From the NCBI RefSeq assembly GCF_030848805.1, contig NC_092369.1:9771199-9835198 (forward strand): DNA of 64,000 bases, written 5' to 3'. Made by a program: the position numbers and the translations under genes. This document shows, piece after piece, positions 25,570-37,360 of this stretch; the first letter of the stretch is position 1; each line of letters opens with the position of its first letter. The DNA is from Temnothorax longispinosus. Taxonomy: Eukaryota; Arthropoda; Insecta; Hymenoptera; Formicidae. The notes below the pieces were generated by a model. It did no database searches. It was not told the origin of the DNA and saw only the letters and a list, made by a program, of their open reading frames with translations.

Positions 25570-26750
25570 TAGTAATCATACGTTATTAATATATACTATA
25601 TAATTTCAGTTGTAAACCAGTTGTTAATTAGTGAATATTATAAAGTGATATTTATAATGCTCAACAGCATTTTTTTTTTTAATCAAGTAAATACATTTTT
25701 TTAAATCAATTAATAAAAGTAAATAACGGGAATGATTCTATCTTTTAACGTGGTGGTTACATTCTAATAGAAATCACTTTTATATAAATCAAATTCGTTC
25801 ATATAAATATATTTTGGAAATTACTGGCGAGATATATATCAATGGGTCATCTCCATTTGTGAGCTTCAATCTGAACAATGTTCAATCGAACTTGAAATGG
25901 ACGGTGAATCATACGTCTTAGCCGTTCATTGGCAAACTGTCAATGGCAGCTGGCTGCAAGCGCCTCAATTGATCTCAATTAATAAAGTGGAATTAATTTG
26001 CTATTAATTTTATCAGAGAGAAGGGAAGAGGGGGAGAGAGAAAAAGAGAGCTAGCATGCATATTTATTTTGTAAAATTCACGGTATATAAAAGAAAACCT
26101 TCGGATGTTGACGATTGTCCCGATCTAAAATATTATCGAATTTATAAACTTATTAAGCACTTTATTTTAACTCTTCAAAAAAATTAAACTTTATATCTTA
26201 TAATAGTTTACACGTACTTTTACATACAATGCGTCCACGTGTTTCTGTAGAGTGAAATTTACTGTGATGCGGTTAATTACTTGATAGTTTTTGCATCACA
26301 CACTGCGCTCGGTAATTGTTCGTCGACGAAACAGCTGCTTTCGAAAAAAACTGCTAAAAAATATTCTCCCTCATAAATGCGTCGTATAATTTTCTTTCTT
26401 TTTTTTTAACTAGTATGCTATTCTCGCACGTCATAGTTACCGCTTGACAAGAGAAATAGGGAGGCGGAATAAAAACCCATAATTTGCTTACGTAAGTGCA
26501 AAACCGAAACTGGCGAAGTAACACACTTTGCATGTTTTACAGCTTTTAACAAAAGACGATGTATACAGATTAAAAAATGATAAACTTATAGTTGCTTTAG
26601 TAATTTTGCGAAAAATATTTTTTACGAAGAATTATAATTAAAGTTACGCGAGCTCTAATTATATCGACGAGTTGTAAAAACGTTGATTGATGAGTAAAAG
26701 AACCATATTTCATTTTAGCAAGAGAGATCCCAGTAAGGGATTATTTAAAA
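25570..26750. other. AT-rich noncoding stretch
   Basis: No gene. It contains a TAAT/ATTA cluster at about 25970-26010 (AATTAAT paired with ATTAATT across TTGCT) directly before a pure-purine run at 26015-26050 (separate entry). Confidence 0.55.
26015..26050 (+). repeat. 36-nt polypurine run (GA-rich)
   Basis: An uninterrupted purine run of GAGA, GGGAAGAGGGGG and AAAAAGAGAG words. It is an imperfect GA repeat with potential triplex-forming character or GAGA-factor-type binding cores. No gene is adjacent. Confidence 0.85.
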
Positions 26751-27230
26751 AATAGCTGTCGTTCAACAACGAATCTAAACCGGAAATCTAAGTCGGCGAT
26801 TGTCCGTCACGACTGTTGGACGTACGCCATTTCTATATGTAACTGAGATCAACTGCAGTCAGATAATAACGGACGCTGCTCTGACAAATGTGTCGTCCGT
26901 TGGTTGTATAGCGTTAGCTTGACACTTCCGCGCAAATGTGTTGCTTCCTTTAAGATTATATCCCGAAATTAATCATGCGGCCGCCATTTTCCCACGTCCC
27001 CGTTTAATCCCCGACGCCGGCGAGCGTGTGAGCGACTTTCAGCGTAACCGGTATCACCCAGTTACACGACAGCACGAAGACAGAGTGCCTATTTCTTGTA
27101 ACTTCGGTGATGCTGAGTTTCCAGCGAGCGCGGAACCTCTAACTCGACAAAGTTCTTAGACGCCTGGCTTCTAACGTGTCGTCGGTTGCTCTTCCGCCGA
27201 GATATTCGATTGGCATTCATGAATTTTACA
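26751..27230. other. GC-richer island
   Basis: A GC-richer block with the plus frame 26938-27159 (73 codons, GTG start only) and no recognised domain. It contains GCGGCCGCC (about 26977-26985) and CGACGCCGGCG words. It is a candidate conserved noncoding element or exon remnant, undecided. Confidence 0.4.
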
Positions 27231-28430
27231 ACGCGTCAACAGATGAATGACATATGAAAAAGAGTAATGGTGAAACGTTATATTAGAATATTTAAATCAT
27301 ACGGCTATCTCGTCCATCTTGTCATCTAAATTTATTAAACTTGATTTAAAAAATATATTATTTTATCAATAAAAATTCTGATATATAATACTAAATACAT
27401 ATCTATATTAAGATACTGATATTTTAAATAAAAAAGCGTATTAACTAATGTTTTAACTTATAAATATGTATAATTAATACATAAGTATGTTATTTAATTT
27501 CTCTTTCATTTTACCCTAATCAAATAAAATAAAAATCAAAACTTTTATTTCAATATTTGTTATTGTTAATTTTGATTGTCAATGTTAACGTTACAATAAA
27601 AATATAATTCAATTTTAGACATTTTATATAATAATTAAACTTTTTAATTAAAATTTTTGGAAAAAGTAGAACCATCATAAAAACTTATTGATAAAAATAT
27701 ATCAATCAGGTGGTTGCAGCAATAAATGCAAATTTGTTTTTATAAATAATCGTTAAATGCGATCAAATGGCAATCTAATCTAGATTTGATATAGATTCAT
27801 CTCAAGCGTATCATAAAATATAGTTCAATGCCCGATAAACGAAATTGAATTAAAAAAATATAGACACATTATACGCTACATTATACTTATCGACGTAATA
27901 CAATTTGACACTTATTGGTTTTAAAAATTAAATCAGTCAAAAATTAATTAAAAAATTAATTAAAGAGTCTTTTAAGTCGGGGATAACAATCACTATTATA
28001 CATTTTTATAACTCGTATTAACGTTCAATTTAATATCTTATGTTCTTTTCCCTTTGAGATTATTTAATTCATTAAATATATAATTTGTAGATTTAACAAT
28101 CAGTAGTTTGCAGAAATTTGTAATAGCTATAGGCATGTAATTCTGCGCGTGACTACCATTATACGTCAATAATTGCATTGCTGTACAAATTTCCTATATG
28201 AATGGTATCCTTATTAATTAAACAAGATGATCTAATATGTATACAAAGAATTATAATAATTTGCGAAATTTAACATAAAGACCATGTTATATTAGCGGAG
28301 CAGTGTCATTAAAATTCCGAATAATTGTAAATTTCTAATAATTACCAACACCTGTCGCTCGCTTATAATACATGCGTTTGATTCAGACAAAACTTATTCT
28401 TTTAATTGCAAGAAATATGAGAAACTGTTG
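27231..28430. other. Extremely AT-rich stretch
   Basis: One of the most AT-rich parts of the window, with essentially no open frames. The word AAATTAATTAAA is repeated in tandem at about 27951-27967. No other structure was noticed. Confidence 0.6.
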
Positions 28431-30946
28431 GCACAGCTAGTTGGCTGTTTGAGCGTTTAACGCCGCGTTAAACTCTCGGTAAATCGTCAGCAGAATTCGA
28501 TAAGTGAAAAAGTTTTCGTGAGTTACACGCGGACCCAACTTTCTGCGAAACCAGATTTATGTTGCTGAAAATATGATTTCGAACTCGCGACTACGTTGTA
28601 ACAGTCCATTAGAGAGCCCACTGTTAGTCAAAGTTCGTAGTAGCTTTTGAAATGGTTAGTCACTTGAGTTCACGTTTTTTTCGTTTGTAACGTTTGTAAC
28701 AGCTCAGGACTAAATAAAATTTAGACATACAGTTTTCGTGTAGCAGAATGGAAGACAATTTTTCGTAACAAGCGAATTAAAACATTTTTTAGAACAATAG
28801 ATTTAACAATTGATATGACGTACGCAAATTAATTACCATACTGTTTATCATAAACAATACATCGCGATATATTCAATATATATAATTCAATATATATAAT
28901 TCAATATATAATTCAAATATAATTCAAGACAATGTTTACTTAAAAATGATCGAAAACAACTATCGTTAATATCTTTTTATTAATAAAAACATGAAACCTA
29001 AATTGACGACAGAGTGTTTTAAGGAAAATTGAAAGTTTTTTGCTCGCATGTTTGCTCAAATCAATTCCAGGAAGTAAATGACATGTTTTCTTTTCGTATT
29101 GACGTCCTAGGGAATATTCCGGAATTATATTTGTGCTCTTGCAATTTCTTTTGCTAAAAATGAAAAACGAAAATATTCAGAAAGCTGTGCAAGCAAAACT
29201 TCCTACTCAGAGAAACTTTTCGCGACCCGCACGATATACTTAATTGGCCGATTTCGAAGACTCCAGACTCCAAACAGACATCAAGTAAATTCATATCGCA
29301 TTGGAAACCGTATTGCAATGAAGTAGGTCAACCGGCTCGTGTTCAAAGGGGAACTTCTATAGTTCTCCTATAGAGATGTGATTTCTGCCGTTCTCTGGGA
29401 CATAGCACCCTCTAAATATTCACAAACGTACCTATCCAACGACCAACCGTCCTCCACCACGTGTATACCGTCTCCTGTGCTGATACTTCTTTTTTTCCAA
29501 TACTCCGGAGAGATTGCCGATGCTGTTAAACGAGTTTAACATTGACTCAGTGATGGTGATCAATGTTGCCTGAGTAGTAATCCATTACTGGCTTATAATC
29601 GGAATTACGATATTACACTTTAAAAATAAATTTATACTGAGCGGTAGTAATGCAGTTATGCTATGCTAATAACGTCTAATAATGATGCCGAGTTATTTGT
29701 AAATTTTGCGTGGTAATATCGCGGTCTTTTAATAATTAATGATAGTAATCCATATGATATCAAACGTGTTAACAAGTATGCGTCACAAATGGATGACGGT
29801 CATCAAATAATTTTTTGTGCCCCGATTTAAAAACGCCCGGATTAATAAATACGACACGGATAAAGAGCACTTGATGAAATTTCTCGTTATTTCCGAGAAC
29901 AATTTCAATCTCTCACCCCTTTTACATTTCTACGGGATTTTTGAATGATTGCTATTCGTCGAGAGCGAGCGTTAAATGTTTAAATGTTTACAGAGGTATA
30001 GGCTTTCCAATTTATCCGTGCAGAAACTCGGAATTGCTATTTGGCATAGCTTTTGCGATCGGGGTCAAGTTTGCGAGTATATCCGCATCTGTTATTTCAA
30101 AAATGCATATCTATCGATGATTAAGAGGCTGTACACGTACGGCACCTTTCTGCAATGCGGCATTAATTGTATCGTATACGGCTGAAAGCCTGTGTTTGTT
30201 TATAGCAAACGTAGCACGCGAGCCATTTCTAGTTTATAACTAGCAAACAAGTTTGAAACTACTGTATCTGTGAACCCGCGTGAAGGAGAGATGTGTAACC
30301 CGAGCGAAATGAACATTTTATATCCCGGAGTAACGAGACCTAAATCCATGTACAAAATAATTATCAATCTTTTTCCACTCAGTATCGCCTTTTTCCAACA
30401 TATTTTTCAACTCAGCTAACGCAAAGTTAATGGAAATATACAAAATTAACCGTCATAATAAAAAATTTGAAAAGATTCTTCTATACAATTTATATTCTAT
30501 TTGCAAAATTGGTATTACCAATGAGAAATTAATTGGAAACGCATGATCTGTGATTTCCATCCTACATATGCACGGAACATATTAAATTCTTGTTATTGAG
30601 TTGCACGTCAAATATTCACAGTATATGCTGCAATAATCGTTAGGAACGATCATGTTAAATTGACACAAGTGCGAAGTGTTTTCGTAGGTGAAATAGTTAC
30701 ATTTCAGTCTGTGTAACTGTTTTAATCTATCTATCATTGTTTATATTGTAACCAAATACTCATGTACCAAAGTTCTATCTTTGAAAAAATTGAGATTATT
30801 GCAAACTGCGAAATAAATTGATTGTGATATCAATGTCAGGGATATTTAAATGGACTCAATTTGATAATATGATTACCACTGATGGATATAGGCACAAATA
30901 TTTGAAAAATTGATTTTTGTGCCCATATTACGTCCTATATTTTGCA
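28431..30946. other. Mixed AT-rich stretch
   Basis: Mostly AT-rich with slight GC increases at about 28430-28680, 29220-29560 and 29930-30330. A plus frame at 29976-30185 (69 codons, TTG start only) has no domain. The decaying tandem at 28871-28927 is listed separately. No gene is supported. Confidence 0.5.
28871..28927. repeat. Decaying AT tandem repeat
   Basis: Five consecutive units all begin ATTCAA: two of 14 bp (ATTCAATATATATA), one of 12 bp, one of 11 bp and a last partial of 6 bp. Unit length falls steadily from left to right, consistent with replication slippage on the TATA tail of each unit. Confidence 0.9.
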
Positions 30947-30948
30947 TA

Positions 30949-31163
30949 CACTGAGAAACAAATGTTGTTAACTTGACTAAATATATATATATATATTTTC
31001 AACCAATTATTTTTTTAATTAAATTATTTATGTAGATATTAAATTAAACGACATATTAAATCTAACATGACATAATTTGACTCAAATACTTAAATATTTC
31101 AATTTAAAAAAATAATAATCAGTTGAAAATATTTAGTCAAGTTCACAACTTTTTTTCTCACTG
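30949..31163. mobile_element. TA-flanked palindromic MITE (215 bp)
   Basis: A non-autonomous inverted-repeat element. The left end begins CACTGAGAAA and the complement of the right end begins CAGTGAGAAA. Inside, the 15-bp block AACTTGACTAAATAT (30970-30984) recurs inverted at 31129-31143. A TA flanks each side (30947-30948 and 31164-31165). No transposase frame is present. The left arm has acquired an AT run (about 30981-30996) not matched in length on the right. The end sequence is close to that of the element at 51147-51401, suggesting the same or a related Tc1/mariner-type transposase moved both. Confidence 0.82.
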
Positions 31164-31165
31164 TA

Positions 31166-31966
31166 TGTATAGGTTTTTATGTAATTTATCACAATTTCTT
31201 ATTAAATAAATCACTTTAAAAAGAAGTAATTGCCTATCTAAATATATAATTAACAGTTTTCCTTTTATAAAACGTTAATCTATTTTTCTCTAATCATATT
31301 GTAGATTAAAAATCAAACGATTTAAATAGTATACGATATATAATTTTAAAATATAATCTAAATAAAACAATGTATTCCCATATTGAAAATGTACATGTTT
31401 ATGATTTAGGACAAAGAAGGCACAAAGGTTAATCCGTTAAAAGCACCGATAGCGCATTTGCGATTGTGTAGTTGCGGTGAAGGCGCGGTTGGGTTGAAAA
31501 TGCGGTGTCAGAAAATGCAAAGTGGCTCGTGTTCTCGAAAATTTCAGCAGGCTCACTGTCCCGATTTCGGCTGCGGTTTCTCCCCGCATATGTGCGCCGA
31601 TTTATACCGCGATTTCGAGTGGGATGCACTCCCTCGACTTTCGCGCGATCTAACATTGTAGAAATTCGCGGTCGGCTTGATGTGTCTCTCTCGAAAACGT
31701 ACTTGACCGCTACGATAATCTGCTTGAATTTAATGGCACTCGTATCACTGTCTAGCAGCTTGCCGACTTTTACAACGTTCGTACGTTTGCACCACGGATG
31801 CATAACGGTTGACTATATAGCTTCTCCGCAAGTGATCGATTTTGAAATCACTTCGTTTACCTTTACGTCCCGAGTCTATTGTCAAGAATACAATATCGTG
31901 ATACAAAATCGATAGATACTAATAAATACTAATCTGTTCACTTGTATTTCTTTAGATGTATACATT
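31166..31966. other. AT-rich flank then GC-richer island
   Basis: 31166-31400 is AT-rich and empty. 31400-31920 is GC-richer, with a 124-codon minus frame (31429-31803) and a 136-codon plus frame (31505-31915) overlapping it. Neither begins with an ATG that I would trust and neither shows a domain. The opposite-strand overlap is typical of stop-poor DNA. No gene is called. Confidence 0.45.
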
Positions 31967-32085
31967 GGGAGCTTTCCGGCAAACGACACAAGTCGACACA
32001 AGTATCGTTTTATTTTTGTTACTCATTATAAAAAAAAAGATAAAGCGATGTTTGTGTCGATTTGTGTCGCTTGCTGAAAAGCCCC
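31967..32085. mobile_element. Short inverted-repeat element (119 bp)
   Basis: Two arms of about 42 bp (31967-32008 and 32044-32085) are inverted copies. The outer ends read GGGAGCTTTCCGGCAA and, on the complement of the right end, GGGGCTTTTCAGCAA. Each arm carries a doubled CGACACAA motif (31984-32002 on the left, inverted at 32052-32069 on the right) and then ATCG. The spacer is about 35 bp of AT-rich DNA. I do not see a clear target-site duplication (left flank ACATT, right flank TATTA), so the superfamily is undetermined. The ends differ from the TA-flanked elements nearby. A folded RNA or DNA hairpin is an alternative reading. Confidence 0.75.
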
Positions 32086-33760
32086 TATTATTATTTTCAT
32101 ATAACTGTAAAATGTCACATTATAAAAAAATATAAGCTTAATCTTCGTTTTTTTTTAAATGTCGTATGACGTATATACTGTTCAATTCTGTGCATGCGTG
32201 GAATGGTAGGCCACCGAAGCGAGAGACGGTTTATCCGTTCTCTCTAATTAGAGGTTCAGTTTTTCAGTTCCATAGAGAACGTGGCGTGTGTCCAATTTTC
32301 TTGAACAATTTGCGGGACTTTGTATCACATACGCCATTCGGTATAGATCTTTTTGAGGTAGTCCTCCAGTTACGGATTCCATGAATTTGTTTGTGTTTTT
32401 TTTCTTTTTTTTCCGCAAAAAATTGTCCAGTTGAATTTTTATAGTCAATAACTTGACTTATGACTTACATATACTGTATATAATAATTTTATCAAACTTA
32501 GAATAAATCATTGGACATAAATGGACAAATTAATGCAGAACATTTCGAGACATTCGATGAAAAAGCTCTGATTTAATAAATGTATTATTGCTGTAATGTA
32601 TTATTTGCTATGGTTATCGAATTGATAAGCCATCTGTATACCAGCGGCTACGTCGAAGCAGTGCACTTTGCGCTTTTGCAATTGTACGCTACAATAATTC
32701 AAAAATCCGCATTTAACGAACGTTCAAAGCGAGGGGCGAATTCATAACTGTTGGAATTACATAATATCAAAAGTGAGATATTTGAAATCAAAATGCAGCA
32801 ATGCCAGTTAGTATAATAATTTGTTACGATTGCCAAATTTATTTTGAAACTTTTACATTATCTTTTAATGGCAGAGTCTGGATATAACTCAGCACGCAAA
32901 TTTGTCAAATGTTGTACTGAACAAATAAGGATGATAGTCTTCGTTTTATCTTGTATGTTTAGAAAATATCGATTCAGAATTATCTCCATGCTACCTAGGA
33001 AATAAGAGCAATCAGCTTTAATTACGTAAACTCGATTGATCTTGAAAGATTGTTAAGAAAAAGCAGCAGGGAGAAATTCCCATAAGAAGAAATCTACTTT
33101 ATTAAAATAACTACCTATTTTCCGATAGCTTATAAAGACACTTGTTACTTCTTAAATAGATATAAAGCATAGAACATAATCGATTTATTATTTATACGAT
33201 TGTCCTTTAATTATCCTTTAATATTTATCGTTATAAAACAGATCAACAGATCATGTGTTTTGATGATTTAAGTTCTGATAAAATATTTTGTTAATATTCA
33301 GTAAAGCATTAAATTAATACTCTTTTCTTGCTTTCATGAACATTCCGCAAGCTTATCTCTGATAATTATTAGTAGCCTCAATATTATATTATTATATTAT
33401 TGTAGTAGCCTCAATATCTCAACAGATTACACTATAATCTTCGTGCTTGGTAAAAGAAAATTGAAAAACGCGTAAAATAAACAGCTTGATAAATTGATAC
33501 AAGTTTTATTCTTGATAGAATGTCGATCAGGATTATAACTTGGAAACAAGTTTAAGAAAAATTGCGCTTTATCATTTAAAAAATTATATTTTTACGTATT
33601 ATTATTCGAATTTACTAATTTTTGTATAATATTATACACTCGATTTGTTACTTATTAATTCTTGATCTCTTCTTATTTTTACTTCTTTTACAATCTTTTA
33701 GAATTACTTCTTACAAAATCTATATTTAAAACTGATATTAAAGCGCATAACAAGCGGTAA
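32086..33760. other. AT-rich stretch with one small mixed patch
   Basis: The patch at 32160-32400 is less AT-rich. It holds a hairpin GAGAGACGG-TTTAT-CCGTTCTCTC (about 32221-32243, one bulge) and an ATG-started 44-codon minus-strand frame (32382 to 32248) beginning MESVTGGLPQ, which I do not recognise. A direct duplication lies at 33370-33417. The rest is AT-rich and empty. Confidence 0.5.
33370..33417. repeat. 15-bp direct repeat, 33-bp period
   Basis: TAGTAGCCTCAATAT occurs at 33370-33384 and again at 33403-33417, separated by a TTATATTATTATATTATTG-type spacer. It is a local duplication, perhaps by slippage through the AT spacer. Confidence 0.85.
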
Positions 33761-33937
33761 TTAAAATTTTTTATTAATCGAGTTTTTAATGTCAAGGAAT
33801 CTGTCGCCGAACTCGTTTTGGCGACGCCAGGCGGTAAGAAGCATTTGGAGATCGATAGGCACGCAGATAGAATTCATTAAATGAGAAAGAGAAGATGGAA
33901 AGTTGTCGCTTCGCAGTCTAGAAAATTGATTTCTCAC

Positions 33938-34084
33938 CGTTTGCAAGTGTCCGAGACTATAACTTTCTAAGGCTTTCACGGATACGGATGGTGGCATTAG
34001 TGAGAGAGAGGAGGCAAACTCCAGATAAACTTGAAGAGTAATTGCTTTCGTTAGACGAATCGGCCGCAAATTGCGTGCTAATGA
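33938..34084 (-). CDS. Possible coding exon, 49 codons
   Basis: A minus-strand segment of 147 bp, phase 0 at both ends, lies between CACTACAG (weak pyrimidine tract) and a donor-like ACG|GTGAGA. The translation starts SLARNLRPIR and ends SYSLGHLQT, with balanced composition and little low complexity. The frame continues open past the donor to about 33761 (102 codons in all from a TTG). A strong GTAAGT-type word lies just upstream on the same strand, which is unexplained. I recognise no family. The lengths are compatible with chance, so this is a lead only. Confidence 0.15.
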
Positions 34085-35700
34085 CTGTAGTGAATCTACT
34101 TACGACCTTCCGTACGCAATTATACTAACGTGCCATAGTTTGAAAAGCTACTGTTAAGCTTTACAGTAATCTCCCGTGGACGACCAAGTTACTCCAACTA
34201 CATTTGCACGCAGGATTACCCTTTATTTCACATGTAATTTCAAACAGTTAAAAATTGTTAATTACTTTTTGTTTCTTACAAAATGTTGAAATTAGCAAAT
34301 ATTTAAATTTCCTATAAAAAAGTAAGGAATTGCAATGTAATTGTAAATCTTCAAAATATGTCTTTACTTAAATTTATGTACGTAAAATTTAATTGATAGA
34401 AAAATTATGTCCATTTAGAACTATTTATCAAACAGAAAATTTGATCGCATCGATTAATTTCATGTAATTATTAAGTATGACAACGACTTTGCATAATTAG
34501 TTTTATTAATTTAACAGATAAAACGAGGATCACGTAAGACAAGTTTTAAAAATCAAAATATCAGCCAAGAGCTGCAAACTCGCGGTTATCGCAGAGTGCT
34601 GTGAATAATGGCTCGAGTTTTATCACGATAATAGTAAAGGCCGAGAAAAAGCGTGTGTAATTACATCATGATTATGAACTAATGCATTAACGTAAATAAA
34701 GTAACAATGTTTTTAAAAGCGTACATGCATCAAAGTTTTTCACGATAAAAAGAAACGTTTCTCTCCATTAATCGATTTTCAAACGTTTTAAGATATTTCG
34801 TCCTTTTGAACAACAGAAGGCAGGCAAAATATAATTTCATCTTCAACTCTTTCAACGTCATAATGCGATAAATTAAGACGAAATGCGATTAAAATCAGGT
34901 TACATGACCAGACGTCAGGAAACGAAGTAATTCTAGAAAATCTAGGACGTTCAGCAACTTTGCCGGTGAAGTTTCAGCTGTAGGATTATAAGAACATTTA
35001 AGTCAAAGCTTATTGGGTACTTAAATCAATTTTATACATTATGCAAGTCGGCATTTCATTAAACGCTTTCGCTTAACTTTTTAGGCGGTATTATCTTAAT
35101 TCCACTCATCTGTCCTTTCTGTTTCTGAGCAAGGGTATATAGAAGACAAAGACAAGTTGAAAAGAGAATCCCGCATGGAACGCTATAACAGTAAAATATC
35201 ACTGCAAACGGAGGATGTAAATAAGAGAAAGGAAGTTTCAGCTGTATATTCTTGCGACAGTGCGCGCATGTGAGATTAAAGCGGCGACATTTTAGTCTAC
35301 AAGCAAACTAAGTGAAAATTTAATAAGCGAAACTATTAAAACTATGATTGTTCGTTAAAAAAAATATACTTAAAATATACACTTATATTTAACGTTTATC
35401 CTACCCAAAGTATATTTCGAAATATTACGTAAAAAGATGCTTACATTTTTAAATTAAAAAATTGTTTATTCAAACTTACCAAAAATATTGTTATCAAGCA
35501 AAATAAATTAATTCTTTGCATTCCGTAGTTCTTTTTGCATTCATTAATTAGAAAAAAAATAATTCAACTAATTTATCCTTGATATTATTTATATATTATT
35601 TTCATATATTTATATATTTCTTAGTACATATTTCTGGGTAATCTCTAAGTTCTATATGTATTCTAACTAGCAAATTGTAACAGCAAATGTAAGCATCTTA
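34085..35700. other. AT-rich noncoding stretch
   Basis: No frame of note. Slight GC increases at about 34880-34990 and 35140-35310 hold no recognisable motif. The rest is AT-rich filler. Confidence 0.55.
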
Positions 35701-36330
35701 CACACCACACTGAACAGTGAATTTAATTCGAACATTACTTGACCGTACGAGTGGGGTGTCCATTCCGCAGATGTTTGTAGTTAAGTACTTGCGCATAAAC
35801 ATGAGGGGTGAACGGACGTATCTACATATGCAGACGCACGTATACGCACTTTACTTGACGATGGTTTCGAGCACGTGCGCACGTCGTATACACCTGGATG
35901 CACGCGTATAATCTACGTGAGCAGGCCAACAATGTGAGCGCAAGCACTTTCGCAGTCGAACTTTTCGATAGACGAAGGGTCCGCGCCGATTTGCTGCGAA
36001 GGATTTACAGATACGCGCGAGGGAGAGAAAGACCGCAATGCGCACGACTAAATCTATTTTCTGTCGCGCTCATTCATGAGTTGCAAATCGATGCTTCGTT
36101 ACTCAAGAAATGGCGACGCATTTCTGTATTTTCGACCGAGTGCATTTATACTACGTTCCACTACAAGCCGCGTTGAAAGGGACTATTTCCGAGCGAATAA
36201 TACTCCACTGAACTGATCAACCGTTTAAAATCCGTGACGCAGGGTCACAATTCATCGTATTATTCAGTACCCGGCGCAGAAACTTGAGAGAACATTTCGC
36301 GAGTTTATTGACATGCGTGCAATAAATTGG
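35701..36330. other. GC-richer island
   Basis: A GC-richer block with a 64-codon plus frame (35717-35911), a 64-codon minus frame (35851-36045) and a 92-codon plus frame (35898-36176), all overlapping and without domains. Words such as GCACGTGCGCACGTCG (about 35871-35886) contain palindromic E-box-like CACGTG. No gene is assigned. Confidence 0.4.
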
Positions 36331-36940
36331 TATTTACAAGCATCTGTAGTTTCTCTATGGGGGATTATTGCAATCCAATGTAATAGACGGATTAAATTCA
36401 TGTCATTTATTACACAACCATTCACTCACAAAGAGTATAATTAATAGAATAATGAATATTAATCAAGCTCTCGATAAATATCGATAAATTATCGCAGGAG
36501 AATTGCCATTATTTCACTTAATTTTCGATTAATTTTTTAACTAGTTATTACGTACATTTACTACAAGAATATCATCGTATGTTAACTTTTAATCAAGTTC
36601 TTAATTTTAAAAACCAAACTATTTCGGAGTAATTCGATCTTAAAATATTTTGTTAAAATATTATATTAAAATTCTCTTAAAATCAAAATAAAAATTTCAT
36701 CTATTTGTAATCTTAAAACTTAATATCGATTAAAATTCATCAACTTTAGTCATTTATTGCTAAAAAGAATTTATCAGAAAATTTGTAGAATTTTCGTAAA
36801 TCAAAAGATAGCCTTGTACAAAATAGCGAATCAAAACATTTGAAATTCCACGCGTAAATAACGTGAAATAAATAAAAATGTTTCTGTCATTATAAATAAT
36901 AAATAAGTAACACACATATAAAACTGAATCATTCAACTCA
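36331..36940. other. Strongly AT-rich stretch
   Basis: No open frames. ATCGATAAAT words repeat near 36467-36495. Nothing else was noticed. Confidence 0.6.
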
Positions 36941-37360
36941 ATCCATTACATTCCTTGACTGACCAACGCGCACAAATTAATTACACAGAGAATTACAATC
37001 TGCCAGAGACCATTAAAATTTAATCGCCGCGAAGGCACGCAGAATTGTATGAATTCCGGGCAGTAAACAAATTTCGCCGACGACGCCGCAGAATGCTGCG
37101 GTTTTCGATCTACCTGCCGCGAAAGCTCCATAACGCGACCGGAAGTCTGTAATCCGGAAGTGTAATAGCCAAGGAACGTTCCGGATGAATTCCAGTGAGC
37201 GGTGCCAATCCTGTAAGTTTCGAGCTTATTTGCTATGAAAAAGCCACGACCCATTTCCCTCGTTCACTTCCGACCGCTGCGGTTTATCTCTTTTTCACTA
37301 TTTATTTCCACGGACCGCGCCCAGCGCACGAACGCTAAACGCAATATTTTCTATGAAATT
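36941..37360. other. GC-richer island
   Basis: A GC-richer block with a 102-codon minus frame (36946-37254). It has several CCGGAA/TTCCGG words and no domain I recognise. Undecided between a conserved noncoding element and an exon remnant. Confidence 0.4.

Noticed and set aside
25331..25589. Opposite-strand frames of 66-82 codons as coding
   Set aside because: They lie within or across the palindromic element and arise from its symmetry.
31429..31915. Opposing 124- and 136-codon frames as genes
   Set aside because: They overlap on opposite strands, lack convincing starts and resemble no family; composition explains them.
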